Shown: in pieces, positions 20,993 through 31,965 of the stretch
Position numbering within the stretch: position 1 is the stretch's first letter
Layout of the letters: each line of letters begins with the position of its first letter
NCBI GenBank assembly: GCA_021399435.1
Contig: JAJTUP010000078.1
Location: forward strand, 186,001-250,000
Direction of reading: 5' to 3'
Source: Diaporthe sp. PMI_573
Taxonomy: Eukaryota; Ascomycota; Sordariomycetes; Diaporthales; Diaporthaceae
DNA length: 64,000 bases
Made by a program: the position numbers and the translations under genes
The notes under the pieces: model-generated
What the model was told of the DNA's origin: nothing
Seen by the model: only the letters and a program-made list of their open reading frames with translations
The model's database searches: none

Positions 20993-21146
20993 GATAGCAT
21001 GCGCACAGAAGCGTGTCTAGGTATTATGTATCTATGAACTTTCTCTATGGATACATATAGGCTACTATGATCCAGGTTGATATATAGTTTCGAGAATAAT
21101 CTGACATTCTTCTCCCGGGTGTCCCACTCCAAATGCTTAGAAAACG

Positions 21147-24100
21147 TTATATTTCTGCCTTGTAGAGAATGCCCTTGAGCGTTTCCTTGAAAAATTCGAC
21201 TGCTGTTCGGCCATCGACGTTTAAAGGAGGCGAAATATCCTGCCGTCCTGGGTGCTTGAAAGGAATAAATTCGAAACGGTTGTCTCCGCCTCTCCAAGGC
21301 TCGAGAAGGTTATACTTTGCTCCAGGTGACGTTCGACTCATGTTTTGCAAGATCACACGAACAGCTTTCGGCGTTTTGAAGAGCTTTTCGCTTCCCGGTC
21401 TCAGCCAGACTTTATTCGTGTCATGAAACTGATAGATGAGAGCCACTAGAGCCGCGGCGATGGGCGTGGCAAACGATGTTCCGGACATGACGGTTCGCAT
21501 ATCGCAGTTCGGTGAGTGCTCATGGTTGTCGTTGGGGCCATAGCAAAAGACCGGGAGGCCTTCTTCTTGAGTTGTCTGGAGCTTAGTCCAGGGCCAAGTC
21601 GAGACCACGCCACAGCCATAGATGAAATAGCTGAGGTCGGAATAGTAGAAGTCGACTGGTGGGCTGAAAGGTGCCGCATAGCCATCCGAATTAGCTGCAA
21701 AGATCTTTAGGACACCGTCCTCGCGCGCTGGATACGCAATGCCCCGATGATTGCCAGAATTGCCGGCAGCAGCTAGGACGATAACTTTCTTAGGTATCGC
21801 TTTCTCGATGATAGCATCACGGATATCAGGCGACATATCCCAGCAGCCAAATGACATGGATATAATATTAGTTTCCCATGTCTCGACGGCGTGCCTGATG
21901 GCCTGTGTAGTTTGACGAGCTGTTAGCGGCGTGTTCGGCCTAGGATAAGCATGAAACCTTACGAGCCCGACTTTCTTGCCAATTTGGTCGTCTTTCTCTA
22001 TCGATTGCCGTGTGACACCAATTCTGGCAATCGACAGTTCGACGTCCGGCGCGAGTCGAAGTAAAAGGCCAGCGATGAAGGTGCCATGGCCATCTTCATC
22101 GACCGGACCATGTCTAGTGGGATCCGATGCTGCCCTGACGAAATCGCAAAAAAGGTGAGGTTCCGTGGCGTATTCGTCGTAGCCCGTCCATTTTTTCCCT
22201 CGGATATAGGGGTGAGAACTATCAATGCCAGTATCGATTACCGTAACCCGAATTCGTTGTTTGTTTTCTGAGTCGAACTCTACGCCTACGGTGTCTGGAA
22301 GAATTCGCTCGCGAAATGCGGTAAATTCATTGACCCATTTTATCCAGCCATTTGCGGTGCTGTTACTATTGTCAGCGAAGGCAATCAAAAATCTGTTGTG
22401 TCCACGGCTGGCGAGAAAAGAAAGGCTCCCACCTCTCGTCCCCGACGGGCTTCCTTGCATCAAAGAGCATTGCGTTGGCATTGAGTTTATTGTCACGCAA
22501 TTTCTCTGGAGCCATTTTAATACCTGTAAATCTGGGACCATCATGGCTACGGTCGTCGTTAGTGAATTATCGATTCAGAATCACTTTCAAGAAGTGTTTA
22601 CCGAGCATTAGGAGCGCCTTCAAGCATGACTGGATCAGGTTCGAAATCCTCAGGCTCTTTCATGTCAGGCCATGAATCCCTAAACAGCTGGCGGAGCGGT
22701 GCAACGACGTGTGTGTATAACCTGCCGCGGACTTGGGCTGGGTCTGTACCGAGCCTGTCTCTGTCCGGCTGCACGCAAATCTTAATCAGGGCTTTCAGTA
22801 AGTCTTTGACGGTACTGCGGTCCTTTTGCTTATTAGGCTCGTTCCATAGCCCAGTCAAGATGACGTTGCCAGCTAAGGTATGTTGAGCATTCAGCCGCTC
22901 CCGGCGATCCTTGCCAATGCATTCTGTAGTCAACGGCAGACCTTCGCCACGCAGTATCTCGATAAGGATGGTTCCTAACGCAAGGATCTTCGGATAGATG
23001 TGAGTAGGTCCGGAAAATTTCTTAGCGGGCTTCTCCCCAGCGTGAGAGCCTTGCTGCGGTACGCTTTTCGACGGCTCTGCAGACAACCGCATTTCGGCCG
23101 CAATTAATGGCTTGTGTACGAGCGCGAAGACATCGTTTGGTCCGGCCATGCCGATCCGACGTTCCTGCATGAAGTGCACCGTGTCCTTTGTCCAGTCCTC
23201 GGCCATCCAGTTGGAATCGTAGAACTGCCAGACCGCCTTTGCGAGGAGGTAGGAAAGCTGCACTTTCAACTGGATGTCGTCCTTGAGCCGGCGTCTGTCG
23301 AGCATTGTGGCCAGCGATACACTAGGCGCCTTCAGAATGATCCTGTCCTGCATTTCTCTATCCTTGAAGTCGAGCGTACCGCCGAAAGCCCTGAGAACCA
23401 GACGGCCCATGGCCTCATCACGTACGAGAGAACAGAAGTCTTCCGATGAGATCCTGCTGCTGCTCTCTGTCCACTGAACCGTTTGGGTTTTGGTCTCATC
23501 GCTGGATTCATCTTGTTAGCCTCTCTTTTTAGATTCCTTTTTTTTTAATTTAAAAAATCATAACAGCACAGATGGCATATACCTGCTCAGGACGACGCTT
23601 ATCCGTGTTTCTTTCCATTGCATAATATCTCCCGGATCATCGAGATGGCGATGTGAGAAGAAGATGTTGAACACGACGCCATCCCTTTCCGCTGCTGGCT
23701 GATCAACGCGTGTTAACCCGAAATTCGCCCTGAAACAACTGACATCGCAGTCCTCAGGCGAAGAACAAAGGCAGAGGCGACAAATCGTCCAATGCAGCTC
23801 TTGCACATAACCCGACCAATCTTCGTCGCGGTGTGGTTTGGAGTGGGACGTTGTAAGGTCCGAGAGGGAATGGCCTTGCTGGCTCTCCTGGGACGCCGCA
23901 AATTTCTTGAGGGTTTCTTGAAACCGTTTCCTGTCACTGGCATATTTCGGATTCTCTTCGCCGAGGTCTTTGATGTGCTTCTTTGCGTTATGGGAGTAGC
24001 CGCTTAGGATAAGGTTCAGCTCGGGGTAGGAGTTGCGGTTAAACCGGCGCGTTGTCGCTGAAGGGGAACGAAATCGCCCCTGCATAGAAGCCCGTGTCAG

Positions 24101-24464
24101 CAGCATTGACGGAACTGGGGGTTCTGGAACCCGAGGAGGTTCTAGAATAGCCTCTGTATAGGAACACCAGACCCACCTTCGCAAGCCCCTCCAGTACTGC
24201 AAGAAAGTCCAAGATCTCCTCCTCTGGGGAACCCCGACGGCATATATTGTCTCTTAGTTCGTCAAAGCGCTTCCCCGCTCCGCCTAGATGCGTCGCTATT
24301 TTGCTGAAAAATGGACTGGGTCTTTTGACCCCGCTATTTGGTTGGCGAAGGCTGGGCTCAGGCTTTTTGAGTAGCTTAGCGAGGGACTGTACGATTTTGC
24401 GCAGTGCCAGGGTTGCCTCAGCGGCGAAAGCAAGTGAGGGGGAGTTCACAGCCGTCCTCTCCAT
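21147..24464 (-). CDS. DUF7580-like domain fused to S8 subtilisin protease
   Basis: Exons 24464-24177, 24079-23583, 23501-22602, 22546-22433 and 22365-21147 join in frame with canonical signals (1005 aa). A further 60-nt in-frame intron at 21962-21903 is likely (GTAAGG, GCTAAC, ACACAG), giving 985 aa. The first 600 residues are mostly helical; LKVQLSYLLAKAVWQFYDSNWM, split across blocks, and IYPKILALGTILIEIL match the fungal DUF7580 pattern seen beside NLR genes. The C-terminal third is a complete S8 domain: Asp in VIDTGID (about 644), His in DEDGHGTF (about 693), oxyanion Asn in AAAGNSG and Ser in MSGTSFATP (about 877-897). No signal peptide is visible, so it acts inside the cell. It converges on the gasdermin-like gene and diverges from the NB-ARC gene. 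Confidence 0.8.
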
Positions 24465-24950
24465 CGCCACGACCGACCTCGAACAAAGGGCTATAAACAC
24501 AAAAGCACGCAAGGATGTGTAAAATGGCTTCTACGGGCGCGGACAAGAGTCGCGAAGCGGTCACACATCGTATTGGTGCAAGCTGGCCAACTTTCTAACG
24601 AATTGCAGGTGTTGGGGATGGCAGGTGCGAATCCAGATGCGTTGGAGGTGGCGGGCCCTGAACCTGTACGGACGTAGATACAACGGCGTGCACAGGCCAC
24701 GTCCGTGACAGCAGGGATGGCCTCAGCCGCACGTAATAATGCCCAACAAGGAAAAGAGGGGTATGATGATGCCCAATGAGGAAAAGAGGGGTAGCGACAT
24801 GCTCAGCTCAAGTCTTGGGGCTCCAGGCTGGCCTGCCCTTATTACCAAGATGGGCCGGAGCGTCTTTTGTGGATTATCTCTGTCGGACGACCACTCGCCA
24901 TGGGTTCGGGATAACAAAAGTTTCAGATTGAGTTCTCTTTTCCGGCATCC
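24465..24950. promoter_or_regulatory. Shared divergent promoter region with 30-bp tandem repeat
   Basis: This 486-bp gap separates the start codons of the protease (-) and NB-ARC (+) genes, so both promoters must lie here. GCCCAAYRAGGAAAAGAGG followed by GGTA occurs twice, at 24741-24763 and 24771-24793, with a 30-bp period. No other element is recognised. Confidence 0.5.
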
Positions 24951-27900
24951 ATGGTGCACCAGCAGCAGGACGATCAGATCCGGCAGAGCGCCGTGACGTG
25001 CAAGGCCGCCTTTGATGCCTGCGCGGCAAACCCGGCCTTGAAAGAGGATGCGTGGATCCGGTCTGTACAGGGCGACTTCAATCTTTGGTGTTCTGCCATC
25101 AAAGCAACGAATCAGGGCAAGTCGTCGATGGACCGCCGCCTGTCAAAGCACCCTGACCTGTGCGAAACTGTGTGCGACTTGCTCATGGGCTTGACGACAT
25201 CGGTGGAAAGATATGAAAAGATTGTCTCTACCCTATGTAAGCTCTGAGATATATATATATGCCTGTGGGAAGACTGAAGCATCGGTCAAGGTGATAGCTA
25301 ATCTCTAGGCGCACAGCACTTGTGACGTGCGACATCAACCCGGAGAACCCAACCGAGGCTCAATCATGCCTATCGGACCTAAGTAGTCGCTCGTCCGAGG
25401 ACGTAATGTCGGACGGATCCAGTTTCTCGGAATCGCTCTCCCAGTCCACGACTTCTAATCCGATTCTTGCGGAATACGTCTCTTATATCCGAACCATCCT
25501 AGACGAACTCACCAGAATCTCCCTCGCCGTACGCCGGGCGGGGGCAAAGTACCGGGTCGGGAAAGCGTACTCCGAATTGAATGAGGAGAAGTACAAGAAC
25601 TTTCGCAAGCATCTCACCAGTATCGTTCTTGCGTCTTTCGAAGACCAAGAGGCGAAGGGTCTTTCTGCTGAAGAAAAGATGCACCGAGTCTCGGATGAGA
25701 CGAGACTGAGCAACGTTCAGATGGACTTGGTGAAAGTCAATATTCTTCGAAGGAATCGCATCGAAGATTACACACAAAAATCAACCTCGGAGAGCCGGCT
25801 TGAGGCGAACCCGCAAGTGGACCGGCGTCGAGGTCCAGACAGACTTCTAAATCAAGCCGCTACTATTACCCAGCCCAGCGCTGTCAGCTCAAGCGCGAAA
25901 CAGCCTGCAGTTGCTGTCCCGATTCGTCTGCAGACGCAGCAGGAACCTCGGCTCAACGCGCCGTCCACAACTTCCACTGATGCCAAAACTGCAACGGCTA
26001 TTGACTCTCAGCTGGAGAGCAAAGACATATGGCGGGGCAAGGGTTCCTCAAGAGTCACTAAGATGACCAGGATCGCCGCATCACAAGCTTACCCACGCTG
26101 CCCAAAGCCCCGGCCCAACGAGCCGCTGATATGTCCCTACTGTAATGAGAGACTGCCATCTGCCTATTCCGAACATGATCTGAGCTGGAAGTATGTACTA
26201 GCATATGGTTCCTAGACCCGAGATCTGAAGTGCCTAAGTGTAGACCAGGAAGCTAATTCAGCCACAGAGCTCATGTCGCCCAGGACATAGTCCCATATTC
26301 CTGCATAATTGACGGCTGCGAGACGCCACATGAGATGTATCTTACAGCTGACAAGCTGCTTGGTCACATGATTGAGAAGCACTCCTCGCCGAGATGGACT
26401 TGCGATTACTGTTCGTACGGCTTGGATCCATCCGAACAGCCAAATGACCAAACGCAACAAGACTTCACCAGCGCGGAGGAGTGGGAGTCCCACATTGAGG
26501 AGGCCCACTGTGATATCGTGTCCGCGGCGCAGCGGCCTGTCCTCGTCGAGCTCAGTAAACGGCAGATGATCGGACCTCTTTCCTGTCCTCTGTGCGAATT
26601 TGCCATGGGTATGGCTGCGAGTGTCGACGACCACATTCTCAAACACTTGCATGAGTTCTCTCTCCGAGCCTTGCCCGAAGATACCGGTGAGCTGGTTGAG
26701 AAGGGGAGCACCGCATTGCAAGGGTCCAGTAGCGCAGCTGCCCTCTCGTTCACCAAAGAGGAGTGGACGGCCGAGATTGTCCTCGACTACCCCAGCTTGG
26801 ACCTAGCCAATATTCGAGAATTTGGACGAGACTTCGAATCAATTATAACCTCACACTTCAACGAGCACTCCCCTCTTTGCAAACAGCTCGAACAGACGAT
26901 TCTACATCTCTGGGACGCCACCCAGCCTGTTTCTGAGCTCTGGGGCTCATTGTTCTGGATCATTATGGGTGCTAGAGCAACTTGCCTGGAGTATATTGAA
27001 GCCAAGCAATACCACCCAATCGAGGGAAAGGTGCAGAAGACCTTACTCACGGAAGAGATGGTCGAGGATATCATCCTTCAAGATGTAAATCGCCTCCTTG
27101 GCGCCACAGCAAACAGTCTACCGTACCTTGATGCTAAGATACAAAGTGAGTGCATGCCGCGGAACCATAGCCAAGAGTCCTCAAGCAGGGCAGCAAAGCA
27201 GCAAGCAGGAGAGCTTAGTCAAGCATGGCTACTAAGCGTATCATAGGTGATATTCCTCTCTACGGTAATCTCCGACCTGCGAATCGCGACCTAGTCGGCC
27301 GTGAAGAAATACTCCAAGAGTTAGAATCTCTTCTTTTCGTTCGTGCCAACCGGTTCAAAACCATGCACCACCTTTCTGGGGACGAAACCGCAGCAATGCG
27401 GTTCGAAGGTGCCATCAGGCATATTAATTATTTGGGCAACCAAACGAATATCATTGTCGAGGGGGATAGCGGCATTGGCAAGACGGAAATTGCCCTCAAT
27501 CTTGCCAACGAGATGAGGAAACAATCTGAAGACTGGACAATTCTCTGGGTCCACGCTCAGAGTGAGGAGTCTGTCCGAGCTTCATACGCGCAAATCTTGC
27601 TAGATCTGGGATTGCAAGGATTGCCAGGTCCTGTTCTCGGTGGCGAAATTGCTGACAGAGCGATACGCACGCTATTGTATCATCTCACGTGGACGTATAC
27701 GGGACACTGGCTGATGATCTTGGATGGCCTTGACACTCCAGGTGCGGTGTACCTGAAGCTTGCTAACATGTTACCTCGCGCGGGCAGAGGGGCTTTCCTC
27801 TTCACCACTACATATCCACAGCTTGCCCAACTTTTTGGCCCGGCGGAACTGATCGAGGTTCCCCCATTGGATAACGATGCAGCTCTCGAGCTTTTCATAT

Positions 27901-28787
27901 CCGCTCGAGGAGAACCCCTGCTCTCAGAGGATCTGCCCTTGGCCAAAGAGATCTCTGGTGGTGTCAAAGGGCTGCCTTTGAGGATCATTGAGGCGGCGTC
28001 GCAACCACTTCAAGCCGGCGATGGGGGCACCGCAAGTCTCCACAGCCACGGTTCAGAGGCACTTGAAGATGATCGATTTACCGAGCGTATCCAACTCCTA
28101 TCACTGCAGTATCGATATCCTGACGCCAAATTGTCCCTCCTGGAGCAGATCAACGCCTCGATAAGTGCGCGCCGCAGAAGATTGCTATATGGCATGCGAC
28201 ATGCCCAGAAGCTAGCCTCTGAACGAGATGTCAACACAGAAGGCGCGGCGAAGGCAGTACCCAAGCCTGATCCACTTGAGATTTCTTCCACAGCCCCTAG
28301 AAGGTTGGATACGACACTTTTGCGTAGACCAGTAATGGCCCTCTCCGTAGTTAGCAGGGTTGTTTCAGTTCGAGAAGCTATCGACTATCCCAGCGTACCG
28401 ACTTTGCCATCATTGCAAAAAACGGTTCCTTGTCCGTTCTGCTTCACGCCATTAGAAGGACGCAATCTAGTGGTCGAGTCCTGGAAAGCCCACGTGGATA
28501 GAGATATTCAACCATACGTTTGTATATCGGAAGACTGCCTTGACCCTCCAACGTTTTTTGCCCGCTATAGCGACTGGATGCGCCACATGCAAGATCAGCA
28601 CACAATGAATTGGGCCGAAAAAATACACACGACCGGATGCGAGACCGAAAACCTTCGGAAGCCGCTTACGTGTCCGCTGTGTGAGGGTGTGCCCGAGGTC
28701 GCTTCAAGTTCTGACGCGGAAGCACTTCTTAAGCTCCACCATCACATTGCAAAGCATCTGAAGTCTATTGCATTCCTTTCGATCTGA
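24951..28787 (+). CDS. NLR-like protein: AcuF-type zinc fingers, NB-ARC, AcuF-type zinc fingers
   Basis: Exons 24951-25236, 25317-26190, 26268-27145 and 27247-28787 join in frame (1192 aa). Residues 1-95 are helical. A C2H2 block of the AcuF type lies at about 367-500: CPYC, a W-x2-HV-x2-D-x3-PYSC strand, H-x4-H, CDYC, CPLC. After a helical linker comes an NB-ARC ATPase: GREEILQEL near 697, Walker A GDSGIGKT (752-759), Walker B LMILDGLD (835-842), FTTT and GLPL. A second AcuF-type block fills the last 120 residues (CPFC, PYVC, CPLC, HHHIAKH). STAND proteins switch and oligomerise on ATP binding. The C-terminal repeat sensor usual in this family is replaced by the zinc-finger block. The 486-bp head-to-head gap with the protease suggests joint expression. 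Confidence 0.8.
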
Positions 28788-28814
28788 GGTCTAGTTGATG
28801 ACAGGGACTACTCC

Positions 28815-30278
28815 ATGGACAGCATGTCGGACAACCAAGGTGCATCTTCCCGGGGGAGCGTCGGCATTTCAGAAGTCACTGATGGCATTCCCGAAACCAT
28901 TGTCCTCAAGAATGGGTCGGTATCGGTGGACGGACAAATTTTTGCCGGCGAACCGCCGCTCCTCGATCCGGAATTTTTTTTCGATGTTCCATGTTACGAG
29001 GAGTATCCGCAGGCCCATCCTGTTCTGGAACATATAGCAGCTTTGCGTATGCTTTCAAGTCAGGACCGCCCGCCCGAGTTTGCCGACTTCGACGATGGGG
29101 AGCGTCTACCCTTGAGACTCTACGAAGAGCTGGATCCCGGGCAGGAAGGGCTCAAGACATATCCCGCCAAGGTTGACGCCCCGCTGATGTACGACACCGG
29201 GCACGGATCCGACTACAGCATCATGGTGGAGCGTCTGCTCTCTGTGGACGGCTGGGAGACGACGTCGGGCGACGGCAAGACGAGAACGCAGCCCATGACA
29301 CTCATCGTCTTCAAGCTCGCCGTGAAGTGCACCAGCTTGAACGGCCGTGTGAAGTCCATCAAGGCGACAGTCGAGTTCGAGAACCAAAAGACCGGCAGGC
29401 AGGCCGACCCCGAGGTTGAGGCGTGGGCTCCCTTTCGCGAGCTGCAGCCGACCAACCCCACGCTAGTCAATATAAAACGGACAGACAACAAAGATACCCA
29501 CGCAGGGACCGCCACGCAGGCTGACCCTGAGGTTGAGGCAGGGACTCTCTTTCACAAGCTAGAGCTGACTAACCCTGTTGAGCCGTGGACTCCCTTTCAC
29601 ACGCTGCAGCCGACCAACCCCACGCTGGTCGATGTGAAACGGACGGACGACAAGGATGCCCGCGCAGGGCCGGCAAAGGAAAGTATCACGGGCTCGGGGG
29701 GGTGGAAGAGGGACAGCGAGATCTCTTTTGAGCGCCGATATTGGGATCGAGCCTATGCCTACGCCGAGATGGACAACACTACCGGCAAACGTGGAGGCGT
29801 GACCTGGGTCATGGAGCAGAGCGAGATGCAAAACAACGGCGTCCTGCCGGAGATCTTTACGGCGGTGCTCCTCAAGAGGGAGTCTGCCGAAGCGCCTTAC
29901 GTCGTCAACTTCAGGATCAGGGTTCAAGGTGGCAGTGTGTACGGCTTCACGAACCAGATCAAGCGGGTCTTTAACCTGGGCCCGGTCTCTACGAAGCCTT
30001 TTCTCGTCCGGCCGGCGACTGAGGCCAAGGTCAGGTACGAAGGAAACCTGTTTTTGGGGTGCGTCAATGCGGACAATCTGGGAAGTTTGAGGGCCAAAGA
30101 CTCTGTCACCGGATTGACCATCGTGAGCGGGGCGGGCTCGGCGCATGTTGAGACTGCCCAGGGGGGCCGTGGTGGTGACAGGGACCCTGGTAAGGACACG
30201 TCCGAGGATGATGGTGGAGAGGCTGACCAAGGGGGCGGAGGTCGGCAAAGTGATACGGACGGAGGAGTTGGAGGGTAA
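28815..30278 (+). CDS. Uncharacterised beta-rich protein with internal duplication
   Basis: Single exon, 487 aa, ATG only 27 bp after the NB-ARC stop. The protein alternates strands and acidic loops. SFERRYWDRAYAYAEMD, TAVLLKRES and VVNFRIRVQGG belong to a recurring fungal family without known function. Residues about 195-285 contain a duplicated block (QADPEVEA...LQPTNPTLV-x-KRTD). The last 45 residues are Gly/Asp-rich. The tiny gap is unusual for a fungus, so it may share a transcript with the NB-ARC gene. It could be a further component of the cell-death locus. Confidence 0.65.
   Translation: MDSMSDNQGASSRGSVGISEVTDGIPETIVLKNGSVSVDGQIFAGEPPLLDPEFFFDVPCYEEYPQAHPVLEHIAALRMLSSQDRPPEFADFDDGERLPLRLYEELDPGQEGLKTYPAKVDAPLMYDTGHGSDYSIMVERLLSVDGWETTSGDGKTRTQPMTLIVFKLAVKCTSLNGRVKSIKATVEFENQKTGRQADPEVEAWAPFRELQPTNPTLVNIKRTDNKDTHAGTATQADPEVEAGTLFHKLELTNPVEPWTPFHTLQPTNPTLVDVKRTDDKDARAGPAKESITGSGGWKRDSEISFERRYWDRAYAYAEMDNTTGKRGGVTWVMEQSEMQNNGVLPEIFTAVLLKRESAEAPYVVNFRIRVQGGSVYGFTNQIKRVFNLGPVSTKPFLVRPATEAKVRYEGNLFLGCVNADNLGSLRAKDSVTGLTIVSGAGSAHVETAQGGRGGDRDPGKDTSEDDGGEADQGGGGRQSDTDGGVGG
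29398..29670 (+). repeat. Internal coding duplication
   Basis: Two imperfect copies encode QADPEVEA, a short spacer, and a PTNPTLV...KRTD...DARAG/THAG block. The second copy has an extra insert of about 11 residues. Confidence 0.65.
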
Positions 30279-30499
30279 GACGTTGAGGACGAGGTTGAGA
30301 GCAGCATGCTTTCTACTGTACCAGGCGCGTGACCGCAGTCGCACATGTCCGATTCTGCTGCCCTATCTTGCATAGAAAGCTGTTTAGCCTGGCCATTCCG
30401 GGGCGGAGCTGGACTAGTATGTCGATTTCTCTTTACTGGGTTGTACAGAACAAGTATGTTTGCCTGGCAGCGCTTTGTCTATCCGCCTCGGGTAGTTCC

Positions 30500-30946
30500 C
30501 TATGCCCTCAAAGCAACCATGCATATTCCGGCTATCCTCACCAGGGCCTCAGAAGCCTTGGTAAGGACAGTACGGAGAAAAGCCTCGAGGTCCCTGGTTG
30601 CCCTTTTGTACCACTCGCCTGCAAGGATATACGATTGGCGGTTGAAATCTCTCCAGCGGTACACAAATACTCTGAAAGGAGAGGTGAAGGTCCTGTTTTC
30701 GAGCTCTGGGTCGAAGTCCTCATTAGGGCCAAGGACAACGTGAAGGTCCCTTATCTCAGGGATCCTGGATGGTGATAGAAATGGTGATCCAGCGGCCCTT
30801 GGAGGGGAGCAGGTCAGTGACAGTGGGAACGTCGTAGAAGGTGTAGTGTGGATGACGCGGCCGTCCAGTTTGGAAGCCTCGATTAGTATCCGCCGTTTGA
30901 CGGTTTTACGACAGTAATTCGTGAATTTTCTCGCCTTTGCCTAGCT
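30500..30946 (-). pseudogene. Open frame without start, possible gene remnant
   Basis: A minus frame of about 149 codons is free of stops but lacks an ATG until its end. It has strong protein character: RILIEASKLDGRV, RDLHVVLGPNEDFDPEL, RVFVYRWRDFNRQSYILAGEWY. It may be the last exon of a decayed gene or an exon whose upstream part I failed to find. No family is recognised. Confidence 0.35.
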
Positions 30947-31164
30947 GCAGCTTTGTAAGGGGTGTCATGGTGGGCAAAACTGTGTTGTGGTGAGTGCCCC
31001 AAGCAGTGGCCGGGCTACGAGGTGACGCGTTAAGCGAAATTTGAAAAATAGGAAGGTTAGCGGAATTGAAAAGAGGAAAACAAAGCAGCTTCGGCTAGGC
31101 AGCATCTTTTTCTCTTCATCAAGGACAGTAACACTACATACCACAATCCATCGACATAGCTGGC

Positions 31165-31965
31165 ATGAACCCTGGCACCCCAACCTTATCATCCCTGATA
31201 CGCGAAAGATCAATTATCGCCGCTATGGACAACGGAAGCGTCGAAAGTACAACGAACGTCATCTATCAGGACCCCGGTCACAATTATATCATATATCAAC
31301 GTCGTGATACCGCGACATCTCCCGCTTCATTGCGCAAAACAGTTAATACGAAGCCCAATCCGCCCTCTGATATTCCCTTACACGGTACGCCACAACCTTA
31401 CACCTCCCACACTTCTTCGTCCTATCCGTCCTCCTACACACCTACCAAGGAACTAACTCCACTGTCCTATACTTCCCACCCTCGTCCCCAGCCCTCTATC
31501 ATCATATGCGTAGGACATAAGTAGTGGCCAGGATGATTTAAAGATCCAGAAGATGGTCTTAGCGCGGAGAAGTCCGAAGTCTTAGCTAAAAGGCGCAAGA
31601 GCGAGAAAGTCGATACATGGGATGCCCTATGGCAGCTTCTATTCCCTGCAGATCAGGCTGTTCCGAGTCCGCGTAAGTATAACCCCGGCTTCTCACAATG
31701 ACAGAGATGCATAGAATCTCTCCGAAAGTTGCTGACTCGAGGGGACGTAGATTATGAACAGCCAATTGAGCTTGATGAGGTACAAGAAAAATACTACCAC
31801 GAGCAAAGCATTACCCGATTCTTTCAAAGAATCTCTCACCCGGTACATGAGGATGGATACCGGTACATTTTCAAGATTTTCAAGAAGATTAGAAAGACTT
31901 TTCAAGCATCTTTACTGCGATCTCTGAGGCTACAGTATGGAAGGCGGACGCTGGGTAGAACCTGA
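31165..31965 (+). pseudogene. Remnant of a fungal regulator-like gene
   Basis: Frames are broken. Around 31590-31672 the plus strand encodes KSEVLAKRRKSEKVDTW, ALWQLLFPAD and VPSP, the W-x4-LFP-x-D-x3-PSP pattern seen at the end of zinc-finger regions in fungal HET- or C2H2-associated proteins. A GTAAGT donor follows, then an exon-like stretch RCIESLRKLLTRGDVDYEQP. Upstream Ser/Thr/Pro-rich sequence (31165-31524) is in another frame. A frameshift near 31575 argues for decay. Confidence 0.35.

Noticed and set aside
29559..30344. 261-codon minus-strand frame
   Set aside because: Antisense of the beta-rich gene; Arg/Leu-rich without motifs.
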